A stretch of DNA of 64,000 nucleotides from Phycisphaerales bacterium UBA7800. Lineage in GTDB: Bacteria; Planctomycetota; Phycisphaerae; Phycisphaerales; Phycisphaeraceae. The first letter of the stretch is position 1, and the number at the start of each line of letters is the position of its first letter. This document shows, in pieces, positions 26,378 to 36,236 of this stretch. Where the stretch lies: NCBI GenBank assembly GCA_002480565.1, contig DLCK01000051.1, forward strand, positions 1-64,000, given 5' to 3'. The notes under the pieces were generated by a model. That model worked only from the letters and a program-made list of their open reading frames with translations. It did no database searches and was not told where the DNA came from. A program made the position numbers and the translations under genes.

Positions 26378-27892
26378 TTAATTCAAAGCAGCTTTACTGA
26401 CCTTAAATCCCCCCAGCAAATCTGGACCCTCGCCAGCAATAAAGGCGCTGTTAAGTGCCTGGGCTTTCTCCTTGCTGGAGAAGTCCGGATAGGCAACTTG
26501 CTTGGTGTAGCCGTATGTGGCCAGCAGACGCACAGCTTCGACGCGTGCTTCCTGAGCCTTTTCGACGGCCTTTGCCAGAATACGCAGACATTCCTGTGGG
26601 TTGTGGAAGCCCATCCCGTTGTTGGCAGCGACGTAGTCCCAGTTCATTTGAGCTGTGCGAACCAATGCACGGATGGAAGCGAGTTGATCGTCTGTAGCAC
26701 CAATTTGCATACAGGCTGCAATGTCAAAGTGAGCCAAGGTAATGGCACGTTCGGCACGAGAGCGACCTTCAGCGTTCTTGTCCTGAATGGCGTTGACTCG
26801 GCCACGTGTTTCATCTTCACTCCAACGGTGACAAACCGCACAGGAGTTGGCGATGTTCAGCAGGGGGCTTTGCAGATGATGGTCTGAATACTTGGCGCCA
26901 CCTTCACTGCGATATGGCATATGACAGTCGGCACACGATACGCCACGGAAGGCATGGACACTGGTGGAATAGACTTCGTAATCAGGATGCTGCATCTTGA
27001 TCATCGGCGTCTTGCTGATGGCGTGCGTCCAGTCCTTGAAGTCCGCATCGTTGTAGTATTCTTCCATCGCCTCAGGTGACATGCCTCCGTCCCAAGGGAA
27101 GGTCAGGTACTTGCCTTTGCCTTTGAAGTAGTACTCAACGTGACATTGTGCACACACGAGGGTTCGCATTTCCTGATGGCTGACTTTGTTGACGTCTTTA
27201 CCTTGACGCTCAAAAGCTTCGATCAATGCAGGACGCGAGATGCGCAGTCTCATGGTGTCTGGATCATGACAATCCAAACAGCCGATGGGATGGGTGATAT
27301 CGTCTTTGAAGTCGTTCCACGAGTGGCTGTAAAATTCGCCCGCACCAGCCAGGGCGAGTTCCTGTAAAGTTGCCGTGTCAGGATTGTCGACTTTCTTCTT
27401 GCCGAATTCTGACATCATGCGCGGCACATCAGGCGATTTACAACTCCAGCATGTCGCAGGCAGCTTGCCGTTGTTACGACCGGTTTCGGTGATGTCTTTC
27501 ACAGCATAGGTGTGACCACGTGCCTGGAGATAGTCTTTGGAAAAGCCGTAGCCTGCAAAGAGGATGACGTTTTCCGGAGTTTCGGCAAGGTAATCTCGCT
27601 CACCGGACCCGCCGTACTTGGTCTTGGTTGTGTCATCATCCATTTCTCGGAAGGATGCGTATTCACGGGGCCAGTTTTCGGCCCATTTGCTATTGTCGGT
27701 TTCGAACTTATCAATCTGAGTCATCGGCGGGCGGACGCGCGCTTCGTCGCGTCGTTCCATGATCGATGCAAAGAGCAGGCCAAGCCCGAAGACGGCTGCA
27801 ATCGTGACAAGGAACAAAAACCAGCCCATGACAGGCTTACCATTGTTGTTGGGACTGCCGGGGGTTCCGGGGCTTCCGGGGGTCTCACTCAT
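26378..27892 (-). CDS. nrfA: Ammonia-forming cytochrome c nitrite reductase
   Basis: Pentahaem cytochrome c552 of 504 residues that reduces nitrite to ammonium with six electrons on the outer side of the membrane. The active-site haem is bound by the special CWSCK motif (148-152) with lysine as ligand; the four others are CLDCH (205-209), CAQCH (247-251), CADCH (320-324) and CAVCH (351-355). The N-terminus has a Gly/Pro-rich stretch and then a hydrophobic segment (22-42) without a clear cleavage site, so the enzyme may be membrane-anchored. ATG 27892 has AGAGGAA upstream; it overlaps the end of nrfH by eight bases. A shared terminator follows. Confidence 0.97.
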   Translation of the reverse strand: MSETPGSPGTPGSPNNNGKPVMGWFLFLVTIAAVFGLGLLFASIMERRDEARVRPPMTQIDKFETDNSKWAENWPREYASFREMDDDTTKTKYGGSGERDYLAETPENVILFAGYGFSKDYLQARGHTYAVKDITETGRNNGKLPATCWSCKSPDVPRMMSEFGKKKVDNPDTATLQELALAGAGEFYSHSWNDFKDDITHPIGCLDCHDPDTMRLRISRPALIEAFERQGKDVNKVSHQEMRTLVCAQCHVEYYFKGKGKYLTFPWDGGMSPEAMEEYYNDADFKDWTHAISKTPMIKMQHPDYEVYSTSVHAFRGVSCADCHMPYRSEGGAKYSDHHLQSPLLNIANSCAVCHRWSEDETRGRVNAIQDKNAEGRSRAERAITLAHFDIAACMQIGATDDQLASIRALVRTAQMNWDYVAANNGMGFHNPQECLRILAKAVEKAQEARVEAVRLLATYGYTKQVAYPDFSSKEKAQALNSAFIAGEGPDLLGGFKVSKAALN

Positions 27893-28514
27893 GTTTTGAT
27901 TCCTCTTGGTTTGGGCGGACGGGGCGACCGTCGATACTCGGCGAAGTTTTCGGGGACGAAGTGACAGTTGGTAATTGGGGGACATTCACACGCGGCGTCG
28001 CAGTCAGACTATGCACACGACCATGGGGGACTTCACGATGACAGTCCCAGCAGCGGTGATCCGTGTCATTGGGTTTAGCCAGGTGAATTTCATCCACAAG
28101 ATCCTGATGACAGCGGCGACAGTTGGCTTCGACCACAGGAATCGCGCCTTTGGAAAGACGAATGACCTGGGGTTCCTGACGGGTGGTGAAAATGTAGGAA
28201 TGGTACATGCCATCACGGGCTTTGAAGGCCAGTTTGCTGACGATGTTGTCATGAGGGACATGGCAGTCGTTACAGTTGGTGACGCGAGCGTGACTTGAAC
28301 GCTGCCAGGATTCATACTCAGCATTCATCACATGGCAGTTGATACAGGTTTCGGGCTCATCACTCAGATAGGAAGTCGCACGGGAGACTTGTGCAACAAC
28401 GCCTGCCATGCCTACGGCTACGCCCAGCATGATCCAACAGGGCAACCGCCAGGCTGGCGTGACAAAACTGAGGGTCAGTAGGGAGCGTATCCAAGACTTG
28501 CCTGATCGACTCAT
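27885..28514 (-). CDS. nrfH: Tetrahaem quinol dehydrogenase subunit of nitrite reductase
   Basis: A NapC/NirT-family protein of 209 residues that takes electrons from menaquinol and passes them to NrfA. One membrane helix (about 24-45) precedes four haem motifs: CINCH (57-61, with the following VM as in NrfH), CNDCH (81-85), CRRCH (132-136) and CWDCH (155-159). The last 45 residues form a Pro/Ser-rich tail. The coding end overlaps nrfA by eight bases, so the two are coupled. An FNR-type box and a -10-like element lie upstream, which suggests induction without oxygen. Confidence 0.96.
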   Translation of the reverse strand: MSRSGKSWIRSLLTLSFVTPAWRLPCWIMLGVAVGMAGVVAQVSRATSYLSDEPETCINCHVMNAEYESWQRSSHARVTNCNDCHVPHDNIVSKLAFKARDGMYHSYIFTTRQEPQVIRLSKGAIPVVEANCRRCHQDLVDEIHLAKPNDTDHRCWDCHREVPHGRVHSLTATPRVNVPQLPTVTSSPKTSPSIDGRPVRPNQEESKHE

Positions 28515-28579
28515 GCGTGATCCCCACTGTCAAGAGGTAGATGCAGGAGTTGGACCCTTTGCCCATGCTTCCCTGCATG

Positions 28580-28626
28580 ATATTAGTGTCTGTTTGTCTG
28601 CTGATAATTTCCTTGATCTAAATCAA
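28580..28626 (-). promoter_or_regulatory. FNR/CRP-type box and -10 element of nrfHA
   Basis: TTGAT-CTAA-ATCAA at 28613-28626 is a perfect match to the FNR consensus TTGAT-N4-ATCAA. On the nrfH strand TAATAT (28585-28580) can act as the -10 hexamer, which puts the box centre near -46 from the expected start of transcription, close to the class II activator position. The box is about 105 bp upstream of the nrfH start codon. Confidence 0.75.
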
Positions 28627-28821
28627 AGTTAGCCAATGTTTTTTTCAATACAAGTAAAATGCTACAATAAAGTTACATGAGATTAGGACTCAATTAAAAT
28701 TACAGAGGTAGGGTGCTGGTAGGTACCGGGAAAATGCATCCAATCAGGAAATGATGATTCGCAATTTTGGGATTTGGGATTGGGGGATTGTGATTGATAC
28801 CGATTTGATTTTGTGTTTGTT

Positions 28822-28850
28822 TTGACTTTCAAAAATATCGTTTTTCTAAT
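28822..28850 (+). promoter_or_regulatory. Sigma-70-type promoter of ychF
   Basis: TTGACT and TCTAAT are separated by exactly 17 bases. Transcription would start near 28857, giving a leader of about 130 bases before ychF. Confidence 0.65.
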
Positions 28851-28984
28851 TATGAATCTCATTTAGGAGTGTTTACAACGCATCCTTTTGCCATGCTTTG
28901 ATGAGTCGCTTTCTTGCTCAAAAGGGCTGTGACTGGTACTCTGCCGTGCTTTTGATGAATTAAAATTCCCCAGGAGATGGATTG

Positions 28985-30073
28985 ATGGAAGCTGGTATTG
29001 TCGGATTGCCCAACGTTGGTAAGAGTACACTCTTTAATGCATTGACCGCTGCAGGGATTCCCAGCGAGAACTATCCGTTCTGCACTATTGAGCCCAACGT
29101 CGGCGTAGTGAGTGTGCCTGATGACCGCTTGGATGTGATTAAGCAATACATTCAGTCAGAAAAAATCATCCCTGCCATTCTGCAAATTGTGGATATCGCC
29201 GGATTGGTCCGCGGTGCCTCACAAGGTGAAGGACTTGGCAACAAGTTTTTATCTCACATCCGCAATGTCGATGCCATCATGCACGTGGTCCGCTGTTTTG
29301 AAGACGGTGATGTGACGCATGTCGATGGTAAAGTTGATCCGATTCGAGACATTGAAACCATCGACACCGAACTGATTATCTCGGACTTGGTTCAGGCAGA
29401 AACCTCCCTTGAAAAATCCCGTCGCACTGCCAAAAGTGGTGACAAGGAAGCCAAGGCTCGCGTGGCATTGCTTGAGAAGATCGTCCCACGTTTAAACGAA
29501 TCCAAGCCCATCCGCGGGATGGATTTGCTGCCTGACGAAGTGAAGATGATCAAGAGCTTCGGCTTTATCACTGCCAAACGCGTGCTCTATATTGCCAACG
29601 TCGATGAGAATGATCTGCAAGGTGAAAGTCCGCTGGTACAAGTTGTGCGTGATCGTGCTTTGGCTGAGGATGGCCAAGTCGTCGTGGTATGTGCCAAGCT
29701 TGAAAGTGAGCTTGCAGAGTTGGACAAGGACGACCAACAGGAGCTTTTAGAAAGTGTCGGACTCACGGAGCCTGCACTTTGTTCACTGGCGCGAGCAGCG
29801 TACAAGCTTCTTGGATTGCAAAGTTATTTCACCGCCGGCCCCAAGGAAATCCGTGCCTGGACGATTCCCATTGGAGCCACTGGCCCGCAGGCAGCCGGTG
29901 TCATCCATACGGACTTTGAGCGTGGTTACATTCGTGCTGAAGTCTACAGTGTCAATGATCTGGATCAGCACAAGACCGAAGCCGCCATCCGCGCTGCTGG
30001 CAAGCTCCGCACCGAAGGCAAGGACTACGTCATGCAAGACAGCGATGTGGTTCACTTCCTGTTTAATGTCTGA
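28985..30073 (+). CDS. ychF: Redox-regulated ribosome-binding ATPase YchF
   Basis: An Obg-family P-loop protein of 362 residues that binds the ribosome and prefers ATP to GTP. G1 is GLPNVGKST (7-15), the G3 region DIAGLVRGASQGEGLG is typical of YchF, and the C-terminus carries the TGS domain ending in KDYVMQDSDVVHFLFNV, the family's highly conserved end. AGGAG eight bases before ATG 28985 sets the start; a TTG directly before it is less likely. The gene stands alone. Confidence 0.96.
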   Translation: MEAGIVGLPNVGKSTLFNALTAAGIPSENYPFCTIEPNVGVVSVPDDRLDVIKQYIQSEKIIPAILQIVDIAGLVRGASQGEGLGNKFLSHIRNVDAIMHVVRCFEDGDVTHVDGKVDPIRDIETIDTELIISDLVQAETSLEKSRRTAKSGDKEAKARVALLEKIVPRLNESKPIRGMDLLPDEVKMIKSFGFITAKRVLYIANVDENDLQGESPLVQVVRDRALAEDGQVVVVCAKLESELAELDKDDQQELLESVGLTEPALCSLARAAYKLLGLQSYFTAGPKEIRAWTIPIGATGPQAAGVIHTDFERGYIRAEVYSVNDLDQHKTEAAIRAAGKLRTEGKDYVMQDSDVVHFLFNV

Positions 30074-30248
30074 TTGAATCAGCTCATACAAATTACGGTC
30101 TGATAACGCACCTTACTTTGGTTAGTAACGGCCCAGGTTATCAATCGTTTACTTGTCATATAACCGTCAAAATCACAAAAATGTTTTTTGATATGCGTCT
30201 TCCACAATTAACTTGATCGCTCCAATCACCGATTGCTAAAAGCATAAC

Positions 30249-30278
30249 TTGGTCGTGTATTTCCTCTTTTGCGATAAT
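30249..30278 (+). promoter_or_regulatory. Possible promoter of the chemoreceptor gene
   Basis: TTGGTC and GATAAT with an 18-base spacer, 50 bases before the ATG at 30329. A moderate match to a sigma-70 promoter. Confidence 0.45.
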
Positions 30279-30328
30279 TCTGTCTGCAAAAAGAAGAGTA
30301 CCGATCTATTCCTCAAAGGAGCGTTTCG

Positions 30329-32089
30329 ATGACAATTCGCACTAGGTTGTACGGCATTGGCGGTGCTTGTTTACTGGGTTTGACAGCTATTCTGGTACTC
30401 AGTGTATTTGGAATGAAGCAGTTAAGTCACACCAGTGGTCGTGTGGTTCATGAACAGTTTATACCGCTAGTTGAAGTCGATCTTGTTGATGTGACTGAGC
30501 ATAGCAACGCGATTGCATTAATCCTCAATGCAGACCGAGACGCTTATCAGGCTTTGATTGCAGAAAAACGTGCGATCATGGCATTGAAATCCAAGGACAC
30601 CAAAGCCATTGAGAAAAGCTTAGGCAGCTACACGGATAATTCTGGCCAGGTATTCGACCGTATGACCAAAGCCTGCCCGGACACCGCCACGGAAACCAGC
30701 AAACTTTATGCGGACTTCAAAACACAATATGCAGCATGGCAGGAAGTCTCAGGCAAAGTCATGGCGTTGTGTCAGCAATACATCAACAAAAGCAATGACA
30801 ATGCCGAACCAGAAACTTTGGATGCATTACTGGCTGAAGCTCAGCAAATGAGTACGGTTCAGACCAAAAAGGCATTCGATACCATGCGCGATACCATTGA
30901 TCAGATTTGTGGTGTCAATGAAAAATTATTGGCCGAACATACTCAGATCCTGCTTGATCGTAAAGAAAAAACCTTGGCCATTGCCAGTGAGATGGAAGGT
31001 GATGTCAAGCACCAAATTGCGATGCAGATTGCCATCGGTGTAGCCATCGCGGTTGTCATCATGGTGCTGATGACCATCATCATTCGTTTGATTATCCGCC
31101 GTTTGGAGGCAATTGCCACACGTGCAGAACAATTGGCACAAGGTGATGGTGATCTGACACAGCGTCTTGAAGAATCCAATGACGAAATCGGCACTGCCGC
31201 CAAGTGGTTTAATGCGTTTATCCAAACGGTACATGACACCATTGAACAGGTTGTGGATACCACCAAACAGGTTGTTGAAGCTTCAACTGAAATTGCTCGT
31301 ATCAGTGGCCAGATGTCTCAGGCCAACGACTCGCAGGCGACGCAGGTTACCTCCATTGCCGCTGCCGTTGAAGAGATGAGTCAATCCGTTGCCGTCGCAT
31401 CACAGCAAAGTACAGACGCCGCAAGCAGTGCTCAAACCAGTGGTGAAACAGCCACCCAGGGTGGTACGGTTGTTCAACAAACCATCGCTGGCATGAATAG
31501 CATTCATGAAGCGGTGACGGTCAGTGGTAAGAGTGTCGAAGCTCTAGGACATCGAAGTGAACAGATTGGCCAGGTGATTCAGGTCATTAACGATATTGCA
31601 GACCAGACAAACTTGCTTGCACTCAATGCTGCCATTGAAGCTGCCCGTGCCGGTGAACATGGACGCGGATTTGCAGTGGTTGCTGATGAAGTCCGTAAAC
31701 TGGCTGATCGCACCACCAAGGCCACCGGCGAAATCGCCAGTTCCATTGAAGCAATTCAAGGTGAAACCCAGCAGGCTGTCAATCAGATGCAAGGTGTATC
31801 CAATGAAGTTTCACAAGGTGTCGAACATGCCACATCGGCTGGTTCAAGTTTGGAACAGATCGTTTCAAGCACCCAGCATGTCGCTCAAATGATTCAGTCG
31901 ATTGCTGCATCCAGTGAAGAACAGGCCCGTGCCACCGAACAGGTTGCTTGCAGTCTGGACACCATCCGTAATCTCAGTTCGCAGACCAGCCAAGATTCAA
32001 ATCTGGCTTCCGACACTGCTCAAACGCTGATCAATAAAGCCAATGAACTGCAAAACCGAATTGGTCAGTTCAAACTTGCATCCAAGTAA
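30329..32089 (+). CDS. Methyl-accepting chemotaxis protein
   Basis: A 586-residue transducer. A first membrane helix (about 11-30) and a periplasmic four-helix-bundle-like sensor are followed by a second helix (about 228-255), a HAMP domain and a long cytoplasmic coiled coil with the hairpin tip IADQTNLLALNAAIEAARAGEHGRGFAVVADEVRKLA, split below as the tip that binds CheA and CheW (about residues 421-460). There is no C-terminal NWETF-type CheR tether. GGAG eight bases before the ATG sets the start. No che genes are nearby. The ligand is unknown. Confidence 0.94.
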   Translation: MTIRTRLYGIGGACLLGLTAILVLSVFGMKQLSHTSGRVVHEQFIPLVEVDLVDVTEHSNAIALILNADRDAYQALIAEKRAIMALKSKDTKAIEKSLGSYTDNSGQVFDRMTKACPDTATETSKLYADFKTQYAAWQEVSGKVMALCQQYINKSNDNAEPETLDALLAEAQQMSTVQTKKAFDTMRDTIDQICGVNEKLLAEHTQILLDRKEKTLAIASEMEGDVKHQIAMQIAIGVAIAVVIMVLMTIIIRLIIRRLEAIATRAEQLAQGDGDLTQRLEESNDEIGTAAKWFNAFIQTVHDTIEQVVDTTKQVVEASTEIARISGQMSQANDSQATQVTSIAAAVEEMSQSVAVASQQSTDAASSAQTSGETATQGGTVVQQTIAGMNSIHEAVTVSGKSVEALGHRSEQIGQVIQVINDIADQTNLLALNAAIEAARAGEHGRGFAVVADEVRKLADRTTKATGEIASSIEAIQGETQQAVNQMQGVSNEVSQGVEHATSAGSSLEQIVSSTQHVAQMIQSIAASSEEQARATEQVACSLDTIRNLSSQTSQDSNLASDTAQTLINKANELQNRIGQFKLASK

Positions 32090-32110
32090 ACAGATCCTGA
32101 TAACCAATAC

Positions 32111-32149
32111 AAAAACCGCAGCGTGCTGATGCATGGCTGCGGTTTTTTT
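32111..32149 (+). terminator. Intrinsic terminator after chemoreceptor gene
   Basis: AAAAACCGCAGC pairs with GCTGCGG plus the following T run (seven T), around a 13-base loop. It lies between convergent genes. Confidence 0.88.
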
Positions 32150-32182
32150 ATTGAAACTTTTACTGATTGTGATTGCCGAATT

Positions 32183-33364
32183 TTAACTTGCGTCCTTTTG
32201 CATCAACAACTGTTCGCGTTGGAGCATCACATACAAAGTGTGCGTAGCTAACTCTACATGGGTTTCATCCATACGGTTAAAGAACGGCAGGGCGATTGTC
32301 CGTTGGCTGACCGACTCGGCAATGGGGAGCATGCCCTTGTCATAACCAAACCGCTTTTTGTAAAACGGTTGGAGATGGATACATGGGAAGTAGTTTGCAG
32401 CTCCTACATCATGGCGGCGTAAACCTTGAACGACGCGGTCGCGTTCGGTCCCGCCGTAGAGGTCAGACAAACGCACCACAAAGACAAACCAACTGCGGGT
32501 TTCGTTTTCATGCAGGTTAGGCAGGATCAAATCCTTGAAACCCATGAGGCGTTGGAAATACATCTGCGCGACATTGCGACGCATATCCAGCATTTCGTCG
32601 AGGCGTTCCATCTGGGCGATACCCAACGCGCAATTGATTTCACTAAGGCGATAGTTGTACCCCAGTCGCGCATGAGCGAGCCAACTGCCTGCGTGTGTGT
32701 TGCATCCCGGATCATGGAGGCTCATGTCTTCACGGCCCTGGTTACGCATTGACATACACAAATCCGCAAGCTTGTCATCGTCGGTGACAATCATGCCACC
32801 TTCACCGGTGGTGATTTGTTTGTTGGGATAAAAACCAAACACGGCTGCGCGGCCGAATGATCCCACAGGTCGTTCTTTGTAGACTCCGCCAAGACCTTCG
32901 CAGGCATCTTCAATCAGTGGGATTTCATGGGCGCCTGCAACCTGTGCAAGTCGATCCATGTGCGTCGGATCGCCGAAGACTTCCACGCCGATGATGGCTT
33001 TGGTTTTGGGAGTAATGGCAGCTTCGACTTTTGCAGGGTCCATGTTCATGCTTCGCGAGTCGATATCCACGAACACCGGCTTGGCACCCACGTAGAGGAT
33101 GCAGTTGGCAGAAGCGATAAATGAGAAGGGCGTGGTGATGACTTCATCACCTGGGCCGATGTCCAAAGCGCGGAGAACCAGATGCAGGCCGGAGGTGCCA
33201 CTGTTAACCGCGATGCCCCGACGTCGTTTGGTGCGTTCTGCGACGACTTCTTCAAAACGACTTTGACGTGGTCCAATACTCAGGCGTCCGGATCGCATGG
33301 TATCGACGACGGCCTGGATTTCTTTTTCGGTAATATCGGGTTGGCTTAGTGGAATGCCTGTCAT
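32183..33364 (-). CDS. DegT/DnrJ/EryC1/StrS-family aminotransferase
   Basis: A PLP-dependent enzyme of 393 residues that typically transfers an amino group to a keto sugar nucleotide for surface glycans. Visible: NSGTSGLHLVLRALDIGPGDEVI near the N-terminus, IEDACEGLGG with Asp153 that binds the PLP ring nitrogen, and the Schiff-base Lys182 in YPNKQITTGEGG. The length is usual. AAGGAAG upstream of the ATG is a good ribosome-binding site. A role beside the rhamnose locus 25 kb away is possible, but the sugar is not known. Confidence 0.92.
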   Translation of the reverse strand: MTGIPLSQPDITEKEIQAVVDTMRSGRLSIGPRQSRFEEVVAERTKRRRGIAVNSGTSGLHLVLRALDIGPGDEVITTPFSFIASANCILYVGAKPVFVDIDSRSMNMDPAKVEAAITPKTKAIIGVEVFGDPTHMDRLAQVAGAHEIPLIEDACEGLGGVYKERPVGSFGRAAVFGFYPNKQITTGEGGMIVTDDDKLADLCMSMRNQGREDMSLHDPGCNTHAGSWLAHARLGYNYRLSEINCALGIAQMERLDEMLDMRRNVAQMYFQRLMGFKDLILPNLHENETRSWFVFVVRLSDLYGGTERDRVVQGLRRHDVGAANYFPCIHLQPFYKKRFGYDKGMLPIAESVSQRTIALPFFNRMDETHVELATHTLYVMLQREQLLMQKDAS

Positions 33365-33474
33365 TACAACTTCCTTGTCGGTTTCTTTGGATCGGGGCAG
33401 TCATGTCCCAACGCGATGAGCTTTATGGTTCTTACTCTATATCTGCGATAAAGCCGATTTGTCTACAGTTTGGA

Positions 33475-34995
33475 CTATGGATTAAGAACCTTGGTCAATG
33501 CCGGTCCGAGTTGATGTGTTTGTTTGAGATAGGCCCAGCCGGCTTGTACACGCATCGAATCGTCACTGATCCCACCGCCGCGAACCATTAAGGCCAAGTC
33601 GTGTAATTGATTGCGTGTGAGTGCCAGCCCATGCTTGGCTTTGATAAGCAGCAACATCTGGCGACTGGTTGGGTCGCTGATGTTGTCCAATTCCCCTGCG
33701 AGTTCCAAGGCCTGCTTGTCATTGCTACGGATCATTGCCAATACGATCCCACGTACTAATAAAGGGTCGGTTTGCGTGTTGAGCACTATGGGCTTGAGCA
33801 AGATCTTGGCTTTGTCCGGATAGTTGTTAAGCAGGGTTTCGGCTGCAGTAATGGCATCATTGAGCAGACTCGGACGCGACCGCTGGCTGGCGTTTTCGTA
33901 GCTTAGTACCAGTGACAGCAGAATCGCAGTGGCATCATCGGGCGAGGCCTGATTTTGTGCGTACATTAAAGCCCAAGCCGTAGCCATGGGGTGCGGACGT
34001 TCCATGCCCACAAGGTTGATCACGTTTTGCGAGATGTCCTGGTTGGCTGCAATGGCTTTACCGGCTTTACCAAGGTTGCTCAGCAGCGGATTATCCTCCG
34101 CGATCATCACATCAAAGAGGCTCGGTGCCAGAGTTGTCGACTCACGGGCGACCAGTAATGCCAGTCGTGTTTTTTGAGCCAGTTCATTGGTGGAGTTGTA
34201 TTTTTGCTGCCAGACGCCTTGAGCCTGTGCGATTTTAAATCGCATGGCGGCCTTGAGTCCCAGCAGCCCAAGCGATTGGCTCACGCCAGGTTCCGTTGCA
34301 ATCTGCATTGCCCAAGGGCCGATGAGTTCGATGTTGTATCGCATCGCGGTTCGCAGAAGCATTTCACGAATGCGATCACGCATTGGATCATCGCTCTGAT
34401 GCAGGGCATTGAGTTTGGCCATGGCATCGGCTTGTCCCAATCGAGCTTGCATGAGGATGGCAAAACCGCTGCGGGCAAGGTTATCCGAATTAGCAGCTTC
34501 CTCAAGAATCTGAGGCTTGTCGAACTTGCCACTGTTAATCTGCTGTGTGGCGACGAGTATCCGTACGCCGATGTCCAGGCCCGGCCAGTTGATCAACTGG
34601 TTGGCTTCATCATCCGAGAGCAGATTGCTGTCCATCGCTGCACTGACGACCTGAGCTTGAATTGAAGCTTCCTCAATGCTGGCAATGCGCAGCAAATCGA
34701 GCTTTTTCTCCGGATCGCATTCAGCAAGTCCAAGTATCCCGTGAATCTTGAGGATCGGATGCGGACTCTGAGCCAACTCCTCAAAGAGGGGGGCAAGATC
34801 CGGGTCCCGAAGTTGGCGAAGCGATTTGAGCAGCGGAATCTCTCGGCCTTCGCGGGAAATACGCATGGCAGAGCGAATGAGGTAAATCGCTGAGTTTACC
34901 GTTTGTTCCCGTTCATCTGCCGCATGGGTCAGATTGGGGAGCACAAGGCTCAGCACTAGTAATAAACATATCGTTGGCGTGGACTTCATTCCCAT
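33475..34995 (-). CDS. Secreted alpha-helical HEAT-like repeat protein
   Basis: A 506-residue protein with a signal peptide ending in LTHAADE. The mature part is almost wholly helical, with repeated Leu/Ala-rich helix pairs of 30-40 residues (for example LRDPDLAPLFEELAQSP and PILKIHGILGLAE) in the style of HEAT/armadillo-like solenoids. I see no catalytic motif. Such proteins usually serve as extracytoplasmic scaffolds. It is divergent from hisC with 158 bp between; the function is unknown. Confidence 0.78.
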   Translation of the reverse strand: MGMKSTPTICLLLVLSLVLPNLTHAADEREQTVNSAIYLIRSAMRISREGREIPLLKSLRQLRDPDLAPLFEELAQSPHPILKIHGILGLAECDPEKKLDLLRIASIEEASIQAQVVSAAMDSNLLSDDEANQLINWPGLDIGVRILVATQQINSGKFDKPQILEEAANSDNLARSGFAILMQARLGQADAMAKLNALHQSDDPMRDRIREMLLRTAMRYNIELIGPWAMQIATEPGVSQSLGLLGLKAAMRFKIAQAQGVWQQKYNSTNELAQKTRLALLVARESTTLAPSLFDVMIAEDNPLLSNLGKAGKAIAANQDISQNVINLVGMERPHPMATAWALMYAQNQASPDDATAILLSLVLSYENASQRSRPSLLNDAITAAETLLNNYPDKAKILLKPIVLNTQTDPLLVRGIVLAMIRSNDKQALELAGELDNISDPTSRQMLLLIKAKHGLALTRNQLHDLALMVRGGGISDDSMRVQAGWAYLKQTHQLGPALTKVLNP

Positions 34996-35153
34996 AGTTT
35001 ACTCCAATCGTAAGGGTTGGACTAGTTATGCAGGATTATTCAGTATGTGAAGCACATGCCAATTCGATTTGTCAATCACTTATCACCGGTTGACCTTCTT
35101 TGGGCTTTAGGTGACAATTCAGGGCTTGCTTTATTTGCACCCAGAGAAACACC

Positions 35154-36227
35154 ATGTCCTACGAACGTAAGAACATCTCAGACCTTCAGGCCTATGTGCC
35201 CGGAGAACAACCACAGACCGGCACCGTCATCAAGCTCAATACCAATGAGCATCCTGACCTGCCGCATCAAGCTGTGATAGATGCTCTGCGTCAGTTTGAT
35301 CCGGAATTGCTGCGTCGCTATCCATCGCCGACTGCGATGCCATTCCGGAAGCTCGCTGCTCAAACCCATGGCGTGACCACAGAACAGATCATTGCAACCA
35401 ATGGCGGTGACGAATTACTACGACTATTGCTCACTGTCTTCTCTGAACCCAATGGCAAGGGGATCGGCGTCAGTGATCCAACCTATTCGCTCTACGAGGT
35501 ATTGGCAGCAATACACGATACGCCAGTGACGCGCATCGCGCGGATGGAAGACTGGTCACTGCCAGGTGATTTTGCAAAGCAGCTTAATGATGCTGGCGTG
35601 ACGTTGGCATTTATTGTCAATCCCCATGCACCCACAGGCCGTCTTGAATCGGTAGACACCCTCCGCGAGATCGCTTCGCAGTTCAATGGCGTATTGGTCA
35701 TTGATGAAGCGTACACCAACTTTGCGGAACATGACTGTTTGGAACTGGTGCGTGAAGGCAGTGGTTTGGACAATGTCATTTTGCTACGGTCACTGAGTAA
35801 AGGCTACTCGTTGGCAGGGCTGCGATTTGGGTACGGCATCGCATCAACACCTGCCCTGATCCAAGCGATGGACAAGGCACGCGACAGTTACAACACCGAT
35901 GCCGTCTCGCAAGCTTTGGCATGTGCGGCATTGGGGGCCTGCAAGGATGTTGCTGGCAGTTGGAAGAAAATCATCAGCGAACGGAATCGCATGACCGAGG
36001 AACTGACACTCCGCAATTGGATCGTGCTGCCCAGTCAGACCAACTTCATTCTCGCCCAGGCACCCGGCGGGATCGACGATGCGGTCCGTATTTATCAGAC
36101 TCTCAAGGAAAAGGGCATATTTGTGCGATACTTCAATCATCCGCGCTTACTCGACAAGCTGCGAATCACGATTGGAACGCCTTCGCAAAATAACATGCTC
36201 ATCGGCGCCTTGGACAATATGAACTGA
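35154..36227 (+). CDS. hisC: Histidinol-phosphate aminotransferase
   Basis: A class I/II PLP aminotransferase of 357 residues that converts imidazole acetol phosphate to histidinol phosphate. It shows the family N-terminal LNTNEHPDLP segment, the NPHAPTGR loop, VIDEAYTNFAE and the Schiff-base Lys at about 215 in SLSKGYSLAGLRFGY. It is nine bases upstream of hisB, forming a two-gene his operon; other his genes, except hisF at 13.4 kb, are outside the window. Confidence 0.94.
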   Translation: MSYERKNISDLQAYVPGEQPQTGTVIKLNTNEHPDLPHQAVIDALRQFDPELLRRYPSPTAMPFRKLAAQTHGVTTEQIIATNGGDELLRLLLTVFSEPNGKGIGVSDPTYSLYEVLAAIHDTPVTRIARMEDWSLPGDFAKQLNDAGVTLAFIVNPHAPTGRLESVDTLREIASQFNGVLVIDEAYTNFAEHDCLELVREGSGLDNVILLRSLSKGYSLAGLRFGYGIASTPALIQAMDKARDSYNTDAVSQALACAALGACKDVAGSWKKIISERNRMTEELTLRNWIVLPSQTNFILAQAPGGIDDAVRIYQTLKEKGIFVRYFNHPRLLDKLRITIGTPSQNNMLIGALDNMN

Positions 36228-36236
36228 GAAACCAAC

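Larger units (their letters stand above)
28515..28984. other. 470-bp divergent intergenic region nrfH/ychF
   Basis: This gap holds the FNR-type box and -10 element of nrfH (28580-28626) and a sigma-70-type promoter for ychF (28822-28850). Around 28755-28795 there is a short run of TTTGGGATTTGGGATTG type, which recurs in reverse near 14460 and may be a dispersed low-complexity repeat. I see no gene. Confidence 0.6.
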
